Assembly: GCF_002355275.1 (NCBI RefSeq)
Contig: NZ_CP023449.1
Span: 4,938,001 to 5,002,000, forward strand
Length of the DNA stretch: 64,000 nucleotides
Source of the DNA: Rhizorhabdus dicambivorans
Lineage (GTDB): Bacteria; Pseudomonadota; Alphaproteobacteria; Sphingomonadales; Sphingomonadaceae
Reading direction: 5' to 3'
In this document: one piece after another, positions 35,731 through 45,247 of the stretch
Position numbering within the stretch: position 1 is the first letter of the stretch
How the letters are laid out: each line of letters starts with the position of its first letter
Program-made: the position numbers and the translations under genes
The notes under the pieces: generated by a model
What the model was told of the DNA's origin: nothing
Databases searched by the model: none
The model's input: the letters and a program-made list of their open reading frames with translations, nothing else

Positions 35731-37197
35731 TCAATACACATTCCTATCCCAGATCAGCCGCCACACCGTCTCCAGGATGATGCGCAGGTCGAGCAGCAGC
35801 GACCAGTTCTCGATATAGTACATGTCGTACTCGACCCGCCGCTTGGCGCGCTCGATCGTCGCGATCTCGCCGCGCAGGCCGCGGACCTGGGCAAGGCCGG
35901 TGATGCCGGGCTTGACCCGGTGGCGCGCCGCATAGCCGCGCACCGCCTCGAAATAATATTCGTCGCCGACCTTCATCTGCGTCGCGTGCGGGCGCGGCCC
36001 CACGATCGACATCTCGCCGGTCAGCACGTTGAACAGCTGGGGCAGCTCGTCGATCGACAGGCGACGGATGATCCGGCCGAACGGGGTGACGCGCGGATCG
36101 TCGCGCGTCGTCCGCTCGGCGCCGCTCACATCCTGCCGGTCGACATACATGGAGCGGAATTTGAGCACGCTGATCCGGACATTGTTGAAGCCGAACCGTT
36201 CCTGCCGGAACAGCACCGGCCCCCGGCTGGTGAGCTTGATGACCAGCGCGGTGAACAGCAGCAGCGGTGAGAGCAGCACCAGCCCGAGGATCGCCAGGGT
36301 GCGGTCCTCGATCGCCTTGAGCAGCCGGTTGAAGTCGCGCATCGGCCGCTGCCACAGCGCGAACAGCGGCAGCGATCCGATGAAGCGCATCGTATATTGC
36401 TGCGACAGGTCGAGCGCCTCGCGCGGCATCAGGCAGATGTCCACCGACACTTGCTGCAGCCGTTCGGTGATCTGGTCGAGCCGGCTCTGGCTGATCATCG
36501 GCAGCGCGATCACGACCATGTCGACATCGCCGCGCGCGATCCGCGCGACGAGGGCATCGAGCCCGCCGAGGAAGGGCACCTGCCAGGGCCGGTCACGCTC
36601 GATCCGGGTGGTGCGGTCGTCGGCGATGCCGACCACCGAGACATAGGGTAGCCGCTCCAGCTCCAGCAGCCGCAGCACCCGTTCCGAACTCGCCTGATCG
36701 GCGCCGTAGATGACGATGCGCTGGCCGATGAAACCGGCCTGGACGAGATACCAGACCAGCTTGCGGACGACGAACCGGCTGACGAACAGCAGGCTGGGCG
36801 TGATGGTGAGATAGCAGAGCGCGAGGCCGGTGGAGAAGGGCTTGGCGACGCCGAGCTGCCAGACCGTGGCATAGACGAGCAGCGCGGCGAGCAGGAATTC
36901 GAAGGCCACCGACTGGTCGCTGTCGCCGCCGCGGCCCATCGGATGGGCATAGCTGTTGCGGGATAGGCGGATCAGGAAGAAGTTGACCGAGATGATCACG
37001 GCGACGTTGACGTGCCGCTCGATGAAATATTGCGGGCCCAGGATCAGCTCATAGGCAACCGGCGCAAGCAGCGCGCCGAGCATCAGGCAGAACAGGTCTA
37101 CGCCAACGATGATCGTCGCGATCACGTTGGAAGTGAAGCGATATTTGCGCGACCGGGGTTCGGCGGCCGCGATCTGCCCCTCGACGATGTTCAGCAT
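35731..37197 (-). CDS. Exopolysaccharide polyprenyl glycosylphosphotransferase
   Basis: A 488-aa membrane enzyme that transfers the first sugar-1-phosphate to undecaprenyl phosphate and so starts polysaccharide repeat-unit assembly. It has four N-terminal membrane segments, a cytoplasmic CoA-binding-like fold (FIGQRIVIYGADQASSERVL), a fifth membrane segment (LAILGLVLLSPLLLFTALVI) and the catalytic bacterial sugar transferase domain with LKFRSMYVD, SIDELPQLFNVL, VGPRPHA and VKPGITGLAQVRG. ATG 37197 overlaps the stop of the upstream TPR gene by 7 nt. The sugar is not predictable. Confidence 0.93.
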   Translation of the reverse strand: MLNIVEGQIAAAEPRSRKYRFTSNVIATIIVGVDLFCLMLGALLAPVAYELILGPQYFIERHVNVAVIISVNFFLIRLSRNSYAHPMGRGGDSDQSVAFEFLLAALLVYATVWQLGVAKPFSTGLALCYLTITPSLLFVSRFVVRKLVWYLVQAGFIGQRIVIYGADQASSERVLRLLELERLPYVSVVGIADDRTTRIERDRPWQVPFLGGLDALVARIARGDVDMVVIALPMISQSRLDQITERLQQVSVDICLMPREALDLSQQYTMRFIGSLPLFALWQRPMRDFNRLLKAIEDRTLAILGLVLLSPLLLFTALVIKLTSRGPVLFRQERFGFNNVRISVLKFRSMYVDRQDVSGAERTTRDDPRVTPFGRIIRRLSIDELPQLFNVLTGEMSIVGPRPHATQMKVGDEYYFEAVRGYAARHRVKPGITGLAQVRGLRGEIATIERAKRRVEYDMYYIENWSLLLDLRIILETVWRLIWDRNVY

Positions 37198-38849
37198 CCC
37201 GCCCCCGTGGTGCCACAGGAAGGCCTGGCTTGCCCAGCCGCCCCGCGTTCCTTCTCCTCGCCCTCCCGCTTCGCCACTGCGGCGGCGACGGCCGCGGCGA
37301 AGCCGGGCGAGTGCGCCTCGATCCGGCGGCGCAGCTTCATGCTGCCGGCCACCTGGTCCAGCGCCTGCAGCGTCTCGACCAGGCACGTCTTGTCGTCGGC
37401 GGCCAGGCACAGCTCGGCCCGCACCTTCCAGCCGGCCAGCATGCGGGGATTGGAGCGGGTGAAGCGCTTGGCCACCTCGCGCGCCATCGGTTCGCGCTGG
37501 GTGTCGCGCAGATAGGCGACATAGGCGGTCAGCATCGGCCCGCTGTCGGGAACCTCGTTGAGCGCACGGGCGAAGGAGGCATCGGCGAGCACACGCTCCT
37601 TGCGGCGGACATAGATGTCGGCCAGCGCCACCCGCGCCTCGGCCAGCGCCGGATTGTCGCGCACCAGCGCCTGCGCGTCGCGCAACGCACTGGCAAGGTC
37701 CCCGGTCGCGATCGCCACCTGCACCTGCATCAGCAGCGCGCGGGGGTTGGCGGGGTCGAATTTCAGGACGCGGTCGACCAGCGCCTGTGCCTCGCCGCCG
37801 CGGCCGAGGCCCGCGAGGGCACCGGCATAGAGCACGTCGGCCTCGACCTTCGCCGCGGTGACGTCGCCCGTGTCGATCAACGGGCGCAGCAGCGCCTCGG
37901 CTTCGGCATGGCGTTTCTGGTCGAGCAGGAGGTGGCCGAGCGCGATCTTCATCTGCTTGTCGCCGCTGGTCGTAACGAAGCGCCGCAGCCCGTCGACATC
38001 CACCCGGTCGCTACCCACCTCGGTCCACAGGTCGACGATCTTCTGCTCGATCGCGGGGTCGTGGCGGTGGCGCCGGGCGAGGCGCGCCAGCATGCCCAGC
38101 GCGCGATCGGGACGGCCGCGTTCATAGAGCAGCTTGGCATATTCCAGGCGCAGCTCGGCATTGCCGGGCTGGAGGGTGAAGAGCCGGGCGAAGGTGCGCG
38201 CGACGCGCGGGAAGTCCTCGCGGCTGTTGTAGAGGTCGAGCAGCGCCATGAGCTTGGCAACCGACTCCCCGTCCTTCGCGATCGACTCCTCGAGCAGCGC
38301 CATGGCGGGAGCGCGCTCTCCGCTCATGTTCATCACCCGGGCGAGCAGGATCTTGGCGCCTTCGTTGCCGGGATCGATCGCCAGCATCTGCTCGGCTATC
38401 CCGCGCGCGCCGGGCACATCGCGCCGGCTGGCGGCGACCGCGCCCTTGACCAGCAGCATGCGCAGCGAGCGGGGCTGCTTCTTCAATATCTTGTCGGCAA
38501 GCCGGTCGGCATCCTCGAACGAGCCGGCCTGATAGGACAGCTCGGCCATGGTCTGGGTGGCCTCCTCATTGTCCGGGTCTATCTCGACGACGCGGGCATA
38601 GGCCTGGTAGGCCTCCAGATAATGGCCGTCGGCCAGTTCGATCCGGGCGAGCTTAGCCCAATATTCGGGAACGTCGTCCTGCGCGCCGATCGCGCGCTTG
38701 ATCTCGACCCGCGCCGAATAGAGATCGCGATGGCCATAATAGAGGTCGGAGCGGACCGCCGCCTTCTCCGCCTTCTGCTCGGGCGAACCGCAGGCGGCGA
38801 GCGCGAGCAACGCCGCTGCCGCCACCCTGCGTGCCACCACCGAAGCCAT
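37191..38849 (-). CDS. TPR-repeat lipoprotein of the exopolysaccharide/exosortase locus
   Basis: A 552-aa protein with a lipobox (LLALAAC-G) and many TPR-like helix pairs, e.g. PEYWAKLARIELADGHYLEA and PRALLMQVQVAIATGDLASA. It resembles the PrsT-type TPR lipoproteins found with PEP-CTERM/exosortase and polysaccharide genes. It is probably periplasmic and a scaffold for export. The start at 38849 gives the lipoprotein signal at the N-terminus; the open frame upstream continues through the divergent glycosyltransferase gene and is not coding. It is coupled to the glycosylphosphotransferase downstream. Confidence 0.85.
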   Translation of the reverse strand: MASVVARRVAAAALLALAACGSPEQKAEKAAVRSDLYYGHRDLYSARVEIKRAIGAQDDVPEYWAKLARIELADGHYLEAYQAYARVVEIDPDNEEATQTMAELSYQAGSFEDADRLADKILKKQPRSLRMLLVKGAVAASRRDVPGARGIAEQMLAIDPGNEGAKILLARVMNMSGERAPAMALLEESIAKDGESVAKLMALLDLYNSREDFPRVARTFARLFTLQPGNAELRLEYAKLLYERGRPDRALGMLARLARRHRHDPAIEQKIVDLWTEVGSDRVDVDGLRRFVTTSGDKQMKIALGHLLLDQKRHAEAEALLRPLIDTGDVTAAKVEADVLYAGALAGLGRGGEAQALVDRVLKFDPANPRALLMQVQVAIATGDLASALRDAQALVRDNPALAEARVALADIYVRRKERVLADASFARALNEVPDSGPMLTAYVAYLRDTQREPMAREVAKRFTRSNPRMLAGWKVRAELCLAADDKTCLVETLQALDQVAGSMKLRRRIEAHSPGFAAAVAAAVAKREGEEKERGAAGQARPSCGTTGAGC

Positions 38850-38923
38850 CACTTGCCAGCCGCCCCTTTCCGCTCGATTACAGCCATGTGCGCGAACGCA
38901 GGCAATAGGGCAAAGCGTAAACA

Positions 38924-39928
38924 ATGTGCCGGACCGATGTCGCAGTGGTGGTGATCGGCCGCAACGAGGGGGCCCGGCTGGAGCGCAGTCTTGCGTCGGC
39001 GCGCGGATATCGCACCATCTATGTCGATTCCGGCTCGACCGATGGCAGCCCCGAACGCGCCCGCGCGGCCGGGGTCGAGCTGATCGAGCTGGAGGAACTG
39101 GACGGCTATTCGGCGGCACGGGGGCGCAACGCCGGGATAGACCGGGCGTTGGACGATCCGGACATCGGCTTTGTCCAGGTGCTCGATGGGGATTGCGCGC
39201 TCGATCCCGGCTGGATCGCGGCGGGGGTGGCGGCGCTCGACGCCCATCCTGGGGTAGGCGGCGTGTTCGGCAGGCTGCGCGAGCAGGATCCCGACCTCTC
39301 CATCTATGCCTGGATGTGCGACGTGGAATGGGCGACGACGCCGGGCCCGGCCGAATTCTTCGGCGGCGACGTGCTGTTTCGCGCCCAGGCCCTGCGCGAC
39401 ACCGGCCGTTACCGCGCCGGGATGATCGCCGGCGAGGATCCGGACTTCGCGATCCGGATGCGGACGGCCGGCTGGCACCTGCTCTGCCTGGCCCAGACGA
39501 TGGCGATCCATGATTCGTCGATGGCCCGTTTCGGCCAATGGTGGCGGCGGACGGTGCGCGCGGGCCATGCCTTTGCCGAACTGGTCGATCTCCATCCCGG
39601 CTCGCCCTTTCACCACTTCGCCCGCAACGAGCTGCGCATATTGTTCTGGGCCGGCGCCGTGCCGGTGGCCGCCGTGGCCGGGCTGTCGCTGGGTGTGATC
39701 GCCGACCGGCGCTGGACGCTGCTCGCGCTGGCGGCACTGCTCCTCCTCGCCTTCCAGATCGCGCGGGTCGCGCTGCGCGAGATGCGGCATCACCCCCCGC
39801 GCCGGGCCTGGGCGCACAGCCTGTTCCTGGCGATCGGAAAATATGCCGAGATGATCGGCCTGCTGCGCTATCATCGCGACCGGCGCCTCGGGCGAAAGGC
39901 CCGGCTGATCGAGTATAAGGCGCGATGA
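38924..39928 (+). CDS. Family 2 glycosyltransferase with C-terminal membrane segments
   Basis: A 334-aa protein with a GT-A fold at the N-terminus: VVVIGRNEGARLERSLAS, YVDSGSTDGSP, and the DxD-type motif LDGDCALDPGW. AGEDPDFAIRMR carries the conserved ED acidic motif. The C-terminal third has two hydrophobic segments (VPVAAVAGLSLGVIA, LLALAALLLLAFQI). It probably extends a lipid-linked repeat unit at the inner membrane. The stop overlaps the next gene by 4 nt (39925-39928). Confidence 0.88.
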   Translation: MCRTDVAVVVIGRNEGARLERSLASARGYRTIYVDSGSTDGSPERARAAGVELIELEELDGYSAARGRNAGIDRALDDPDIGFVQVLDGDCALDPGWIAAGVAALDAHPGVGGVFGRLREQDPDLSIYAWMCDVEWATTPGPAEFFGGDVLFRAQALRDTGRYRAGMIAGEDPDFAIRMRTAGWHLLCLAQTMAIHDSSMARFGQWWRRTVRAGHAFAELVDLHPGSPFHHFARNELRILFWAGAVPVAAVAGLSLGVIADRRWTLLALAALLLLAFQIARVALREMRHHPPRRAWAHSLFLAIGKYAEMIGLLRYHRDRRLGRKARLIEYKAR

Positions 39929-41040
39929 TCGAGGCCGCCGCCTGGGTGCTGCTGCTGCTCGCGGCATGGCCGGCGCTGGTGCTGGCGGTCGAGCTGGCGG
40001 CCGCCCAGCTGCCGGCGCGGCGGATCGCGGCGGCCGGCCAGCCGCGCATCACCATCCTCATCCCTGCCCATGACGAGGCGGCGGGGATTGCCGGCACCAT
40101 CGCCGCGCTCAGGGGGCCCGAAGGCAGCAGGCTGCTGGTGGTCGCCGACAATTGCGGCGACGGCACCGCCGCCCTGGCGCGCGAAGCGGGTGCGGAGACG
40201 ATCGAGCGGCACGACCCCGGCCGGCGCGGCAAGGGCCATGCACTGGCCTTCGGACGCGATCATCTCGCCGCCGATCCGCCCGACGTCGTGATCGTCCTAG
40301 ACGCCGACTGTGCGATCGAAGGCGACAGCATTCCCCGCCTCGCCGCCGCCGCCTGGACGCTCGGGCGGCCGGTCCAGTCCGTCTATCTGATGCGCCCCCG
40401 GCCCGGGCATGGGGCGATGGTGGGACTGTCGGGCTTTGCCTTCCTGCTGCGCAACCTCGTTCGCCAGCGGGGGCTGGCGCGGCTCGGCGCGCCGGTGCTG
40501 CTGACCGGATCAGGCATGGCCTTCCCATGGGCCGCCTTCGTGGCCGCGCCGCTCGACAGCGACGACCTTACCGAGGATCTCGGCATTGGCATTGCGCTCA
40601 CCCGCGCCGGCCTGCCGCCGGCCTTCCTGCCCGACGTCACGACATGGTCCGATCCGGCCCGGCGAGTGGCGACGCTGGCGCAGAGATCGCGCTGGGAACA
40701 GGGTTTCCTGCGCACCGCCCTGCGTCAGGCGCTGCCGCTGCTCGGCAAGGGAAGCTGGCTCGGCCTCCACCTGATGGTGCCGCCGCTCGCGCTGCTGGCC
40801 CTGATCGAACTGGCGGCGCTGCTGCTGCTTTTCGCCGCGCCTTTGCCCTTCGCGATCCTTGCCGCGATCCTCGGCCTGCTCGCGAGCCTGTTGCTGCTGA
40901 GCTGGTTCCGCTTCGGGCGGGCGCAGATCTCCGCCGGGCGGCTGCTGCTGATCCCCTTCTACATCATCTGGAAACTGCCGCTCTATGGGGCCGCACTGCT
41001 TCGCCCCGAAAGGCGCTGGGTGCGGACCGAGCGGGATTAG
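39925..41040 (+). CDS. Membrane-anchored family 2 glycosyltransferase
   Basis: A 371-aa protein with an N-terminal membrane segment (AAWVLLLLAAWPALVLAVEL), a GT2 domain (ITILIPAHDEAAGIAGTIAA, DADCAIEGDS) and C-terminal hydrophobic segments. SRWEQGFLRTALRQ resembles the QxxRW region of processive GT2 enzymes in degenerate form. It is translationally coupled to the preceding glycosyltransferase. Its stop codon overlaps the stop of the convergent flippase gene (TTAG at 41037-41040). Confidence 0.88.
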   Translation: MIEAAAWVLLLLAAWPALVLAVELAAAQLPARRIAAAGQPRITILIPAHDEAAGIAGTIAALRGPEGSRLLVVADNCGDGTAALAREAGAETIERHDPGRRGKGHALAFGRDHLAADPPDVVIVLDADCAIEGDSIPRLAAAAWTLGRPVQSVYLMRPRPGHGAMVGLSGFAFLLRNLVRQRGLARLGAPVLLTGSGMAFPWAAFVAAPLDSDDLTEDLGIGIALTRAGLPPAFLPDVTTWSDPARRVATLAQRSRWEQGFLRTALRQALPLLGKGSWLGLHLMVPPLALLALIELAALLLLFAAPLPFAILAAILGLLASLLLLSWFRFGRAQISAGRLLLIPFYIIWKLPLYGAALLRPERRWVRTERD

Positions 41041-42404
41041 CCGATAACCGCGAGCCCCGCTCCGATCACCTGCGGCGCCAGATACAGGCTGATCCCCGCC
41101 CCCACCGCGGCCGCGCCGAGCATCATCGCATAATAAAGCATGTGGATCTGGCTGCGGAACAAGCCGGCGCCGCGCAGCAGGGCAATGGTGTAGAGCAGCG
41201 CCCCGGCCTCGGCGAGGGTGAGCGCAAGCGGCAGCGCGAGTGGGCCGACCGGGCGGTACAGCGCCGCCACCCACAGCGCGAACAACAGCAGCCGGATCAG
41301 ATTGGCGACCAGCATCGGCCGGGTGCGGCCCATAGCCAGCAGCGTCTGGACGTTGGTGAAGCCGTCGAGATCGAAGGCCATGCGCAGCAGCAGCACCGAC
41401 AGGTAGATCCAGCCATATTCGTAGCGGTGGTCGAACAGCAGCCGGAACAGTGCCGGGGCGACGCCGATGCCGAAGCCGATGCCCGCGAACAGCAGCAGAT
41501 AGAGCCGCGTCCGCGCGGTGTAGAATATCCCGGCCAGGCTCGCCGGCGCCTCGTTCCAGGCGCGGGAGACCAGCGGGAAGAAATAGCGCTCGACATAGTT
41601 GCGCCCGAACGGCTGGACCGCGAGCGCGAGGTTGGCGGGCAGCATGTAGACGCCGAAATCGGCAACGCTGAACAGCTTGGCGAACAATATCTTGTCCGAC
41701 TGGGTGATCAGCAGGGTGATGAGGGTCGAGGCGATGATCCAGCGCGAGAAGCCGAGGAACTCGCGCGCCAGCCCGCGATCCCAGGCCGGGCGCGATCCGC
41801 CGCCGATGATGGTGAAGGTGAGCAATATCCGCGCGACCGCGCTGACATAGAGGCCGATCACCAGCGCGCGGTAGTCGGGCATCACCAGCGTCAGCGCCAG
41901 ATTGGCGACGATCTGGATGGCGAGCGCGATCAGCTCGACCGCGCAGGTCGCGCGCACCCGCCCCTCGCGCTGGGCGAGCAGCAGCGACATCGGGCAGAGC
42001 GCGTTGACGAGGAACAGCGGCGCGGTCGCCGCGATCGGCACGGCCAGCTCGGGCTTGCCCAGGAACGCCGCGATCGGCCAGGCCCCGGCCAGCATCGCCG
42101 CGGACTGCAGCCCCGCCTGCCCCAGCCGGATCGTCCAGATCACGTCGAGGAAGCGGCGATCGGCGCCCTTGGCGTGGCGGATCACGAAATCGAACACCCC
42201 GAGGTCGGACAACATGGTCAGCACGATCATCACCGAGACGATCACGCCGACGACGCCGAAGGCGTGCGGATCGAGCAACCGGGTGAGAACGACATTGCCG
42301 CCCAGCCGCAGCAGGATCGTGGCGGCGGTGAAGGCGATCAGCATCGCCCCCGCCTCGCTGCGCATCAGCCGGTGCGCCCAGGCGCGAAGCGCGGCGGCGG
42401 TCAT
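41037..42404 (-). CDS. Polysaccharide flippase (MOP/Wzx type)
   Basis: A 455-aa multi-pass membrane protein of the polysaccharide transporter (MOP) superfamily with about 12 membrane segments. It is expected to flip lipid-linked repeat units across the inner membrane. Typical features include the N-terminal GAMLIAFTAATILLRLGGNV stretch and SDKILFAKLFSVADFGVYML in the middle. ATG 42404 lies in an ATGA overlap with the upstream polymerase/ligase gene. Confidence 0.88.
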   Translation of the reverse strand: MTAAALRAWAHRLMRSEAGAMLIAFTAATILLRLGGNVVLTRLLDPHAFGVVGVIVSVMIVLTMLSDLGVFDFVIRHAKGADRRFLDVIWTIRLGQAGLQSAAMLAGAWPIAAFLGKPELAVPIAATAPLFLVNALCPMSLLLAQREGRVRATCAVELIALAIQIVANLALTLVMPDYRALVIGLYVSAVARILLTFTIIGGGSRPAWDRGLAREFLGFSRWIIASTLITLLITQSDKILFAKLFSVADFGVYMLPANLALAVQPFGRNYVERYFFPLVSRAWNEAPASLAGIFYTARTRLYLLLFAGIGFGIGVAPALFRLLFDHRYEYGWIYLSVLLLRMAFDLDGFTNVQTLLAMGRTRPMLVANLIRLLLFALWVAALYRPVGPLALPLALTLAEAGALLYTIALLRGAGLFRSQIHMLYYAMMLGAAAVGAGISLYLAPQVIGAGLAVIG

Positions 42405-43900
42405 CGGAGGGCGGGTAGCCGCTCGCCCTGGTCGACGGGCAGGGTTGCGACGAGCGGCGCGGCCACGGGCCTGGCGGCACGATGGGCGGCGGTCAGCTCG
42501 GTACGCAGCGCCACCAGCAGCGCCACCACCACGAAGCTGATCTGCATCGGCGCGACCCAGCTGCTGAGCAGCGCGAGCGAGAGCAGCAACGCCGCCTGGA
42601 TCGAGATCAGAACCCGCGCGAGGGTGAGATGGGCGGGATCGGGATCGAGGCGGCGGATCGCGCGATAATGGGGAAAGGCCGAGAGCAGGAAGACGACGTA
42701 GAAGGCGAGCGACACCAGCCCGCCCTCGACGATCAGCGCCAGATAGACATTGACCAGATCGACGATGCCCTGGCCCTGGATGAAGCGGTCGAGCAGCCCT
42801 TCGCTGATCGCCTCGCGATAGCCCAGCCACACCCGGCTGCCGAGCGCCTCCGGCACGCCGGTGATCAGGCCGAGCCGGTAGTCGGTCGAGAATTGCGCAT
42901 CGGCGCCGCCCAGGATCGGCAGGCCGACCAGCACCGCGAGCCCCGCGACCGGGGCGGCCACTGCGAGCAGATAACGGCCGCGCAGCAACTGATAGACCAT
43001 GATGCCGACGGCGAGCGCGACCAGCCCCGAGCGCGACAGCGTGGCGGCGAGCCCCGCGACCACCGCGACGGAAAGAAAGGCGAGCGGGCCGGATCGGCCG
43101 CGCAGCTGCCACAGCCCCCAGGCGCCGATCGCGGCGAGACCCAGCATCGCCCCGCCGGTCAGCGGGTGGGCGAATGGCCCATAGGCGCGCGATATCCCGC
43201 CGCGCAGCAGCCAGACACGCGGCGAATCGATCGTCCAGAGATCGGCCTTCACGCCCATGATCCCCGAATAGAGCGGCCATTGCCGCACTGTCTCGAACAG
43301 GCAGAGCAGCCCGGCCGCCGCCGCCCCGAACAGCATCAGCCGCAACAGAAGCTCGGGCCGCACGATCTTCATCCGCGAAATCAGCTGGTAGGTGAGAAGA
43401 TAGGGGATGAAATAGGTGAAGATGTTGCGCGCGATCGTGGTCGGCGGCGCGCGCAGCGACATACAGACGCAATAGGCCAGGATGAACAGCAGCATGTAGA
43501 TGTCGCTCATCGCCAACCGGCGGCGCAGATGGTTCTCGGGATGGATCAGGAAGCCGAGCAGCAGCGCGAGCGAGAAGAAGACGAACGGGGTGATGGGCGC
43601 GATATAGGCGCCCGCCACCGCGAGCAGCGATCCCGCCGCCGGCGTCCAGAAGGAGAAGAACAGCCAGGTTCCGGCCATCGGCACGCGCGGGTCGAAGCAG
43701 GCGACGAGCAGGACCATGAACACCAGCTGCGTCCACAGCATGGGCAGCGCCGAGTTGGCGAGGCAGGCGATCAGGGCGCCGCAGATCACCAGCCGGGCGA
43801 TATAGCGCTTCTCCCAGCGCTCGCGGACGAGCATCGTCATCGGCAGGGTGGCGACGCCCAGCAGCCCGACCAGCACCACGGCGTTCTTCCAGAGAAACAT
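42401..43900 (-). CDS. O-antigen ligase/polymerase family membrane protein
   Basis: A 499-aa protein with about 12 membrane segments and a large periplasmic loop between later helices, as in Wzy polymerases and WaaL ligases. The Wzy_C-like part is AYGPFAHPLTGGAMLGLAAI and AATLSRSGLVALAVGIMVY. It probably joins repeat units or ligates the glycan. ATG 43900 is chosen because GGGGGG lies 5 nt upstream; longer readings run into the divergent Nfu gene. Polymerase versus ligase cannot be told from sequence. Confidence 0.85.
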   Translation of the reverse strand: MFLWKNAVVLVGLLGVATLPMTMLVRERWEKRYIARLVICGALIACLANSALPMLWTQLVFMVLLVACFDPRVPMAGTWLFFSFWTPAAGSLLAVAGAYIAPITPFVFFSLALLLGFLIHPENHLRRRLAMSDIYMLLFILAYCVCMSLRAPPTTIARNIFTYFIPYLLTYQLISRMKIVRPELLLRLMLFGAAAAGLLCLFETVRQWPLYSGIMGVKADLWTIDSPRVWLLRGGISRAYGPFAHPLTGGAMLGLAAIGAWGLWQLRGRSGPLAFLSVAVVAGLAATLSRSGLVALAVGIMVYQLLRGRYLLAVAAPVAGLAVLVGLPILGGADAQFSTDYRLGLITGVPEALGSRVWLGYREAISEGLLDRFIQGQGIVDLVNVYLALIVEGGLVSLAFYVVFLLSAFPHYRAIRRLDPDPAHLTLARVLISIQAALLLSLALLSSWVAPMQISFVVVALLVALRTELTAAHRAARPVAAPLVATLPVDQGERLPALR

Positions 43901-44021
43901 CGGCCCCCCAGTCCGCCAACGACGTTCGCCAGCCAGCGCGGCTCCCCTAATCAAGCCAGAGGCGTCCAAGGTAAAGAAGGAATGGCTTGATCCGCTGCCG
44001 ATCTGTCCCCAAATGGCGCTC

Positions 44022-44594
44022 ATGCTGATCGAGACCGAACCGACGCCCAATCCGGCGACCCTGAAATTTCTGCCGGGACGGACGGTGATGAGCGCGGGCA
44101 CCCGCGACTTCATCGACCCGGAGGAGGCCGATGCCTCGCCGCTCGCGGCCGCGCTTTTCTCGCTCGGCGACGTCACCGGCGTGTTCTTCGGCCAGAATTT
44201 CGTCTCCGTCACGGCCGCGCAGGGCGCCGAGTGGCGCGACCTTAAGCCGCAGGTGCTCGGCGTGCTGCTCGATCATTTCGCGTCCGAGGCACCGCTGTTC
44301 AACCCCGGCTCCGCGGCAGGGATCGCGATCGACGACAGCTCCGACTTCGAGGAGGATCCCGCCGATGCCGACATCGTCGCGCAGATCAAGGACCTGATCG
44401 ACACCCGCGTCCGCCCCGCCGTCGCCAAGGACGGCGGCGACATCGTCTATCGCGGCTTCCAGCGCGGCACCGTCTATCTGGCGATGCAGGGCGCCTGCTC
44501 GGGCTGCCCTTCCTCGGCGGCGACGCTCAAGCAGGGCATCGAGACGCTTCTGAAGCATTATGTGCCCGAGGTCACCGAAGTCAGGGCTGCCTGA
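44022..44594 (+). CDS. NifU/Nfu-type iron-sulfur cluster scaffold
   Basis: A 190-aa protein with an N-terminal Nfu_N domain (IETEPTPNPATLKFLPGRTV) and a C-terminal NifU-like domain with the cluster-binding CxxC in QGACSGCPSSAATLKQGIE. It assembles and delivers Fe-S clusters. ATG 44022 matches the usual N-terminus; ATG 44013 is also possible and no strong ribosome site separates them. It heads the conserved plus-strand run that continues to ybeY. Confidence 0.92.
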   Translation: MLIETEPTPNPATLKFLPGRTVMSAGTRDFIDPEEADASPLAAALFSLGDVTGVFFGQNFVSVTAAQGAEWRDLKPQVLGVLLDHFASEAPLFNPGSAAGIAIDDSSDFEEDPADADIVAQIKDLIDTRVRPAVAKDGGDIVYRGFQRGTVYLAMQGACSGCPSSAATLKQGIETLLKHYVPEVTEVRAA

Positions 44595-44635
44595 GTTCCT
44601 GCTGAAACCATCGAATAATCAGGGAATTTCCATCC

Positions 44636-45238
44636 ATGGCCGAACCTTTGTCCGATGCCGGGCTCGACACGCTGTTTCGCAAGGCGCGCAGCTATAATGG
44701 CTATCTCGACAAGCCGGTCAGCGAGGACCAGCTCCGCCAGATCTGGGAGCTGATGAAATACGGCCCGACCTCGGCCAATCTGTTCCCGGTCCGGGTCGTC
44801 TGGTGCGTCAGCCAGGACGCGAAGGAGCGGCTCGCCAAGCTCGTGTCGGGCAACAACCATGACAAGGTGCTCAAGGCCCCGGTCACCGCGATCATCGGTA
44901 TGGACACGAAATTCTACGATCACGCGGCGCGGCTGTTTCCGGTGACCGACGCGCGCAGCTGGTTCGTCGATGCCGAGGGCAAGCCCGGTGCGCACGCGGC
45001 GCCGACCGCGTTCCGCAACAGCTCGTTGCAGGGCGCCTATTTCATCATGGCGGCCCGCGCGATCGGTCTCGACACCGGGCCGATGTCGGGCTTCGACAAT
45101 GACGCGGTGGACCGCGAATTCTTCGCTGGCACCGATACCAAGTCCAATTTCCTCTCGACCCTCGGCTATGGCGATCCGGCGTCGATCTTCGATCGGCTGC
45201 CGCGTCCCTCGTTCGAGGAGTTCACCCAGATCGCCTGA
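44636..45238 (+). CDS. Nitroreductase family protein (RutE/malonic semialdehyde reductase-like)
   Basis: A 200-aa FMN-dependent nitroreductase-fold protein. RSYNGYLDKPVSEDQLRQIW, KYGPTSANLFPVRVVW and the C-terminal LDTGPMSGFDNDAVDREFF are typical of the RutE/HadB subgroup. The pyrimidine (rut) pathway is not encoded nearby, so the in vivo substrate is open. AGGGA precedes ATG 44636. It lies between the Nfu gene and tsaB. Confidence 0.85.
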   Translation: MAEPLSDAGLDTLFRKARSYNGYLDKPVSEDQLRQIWELMKYGPTSANLFPVRVVWCVSQDAKERLAKLVSGNNHDKVLKAPVTAIIGMDTKFYDHAARLFPVTDARSWFVDAEGKPGAHAAPTAFRNSSLQGAYFIMAARAIGLDTGPMSGFDNDAVDREFFAGTDTKSNFLSTLGYGDPASIFDRLPRPSFEEFTQIA

Positions 45239-45247
45239 AAACGGCCG

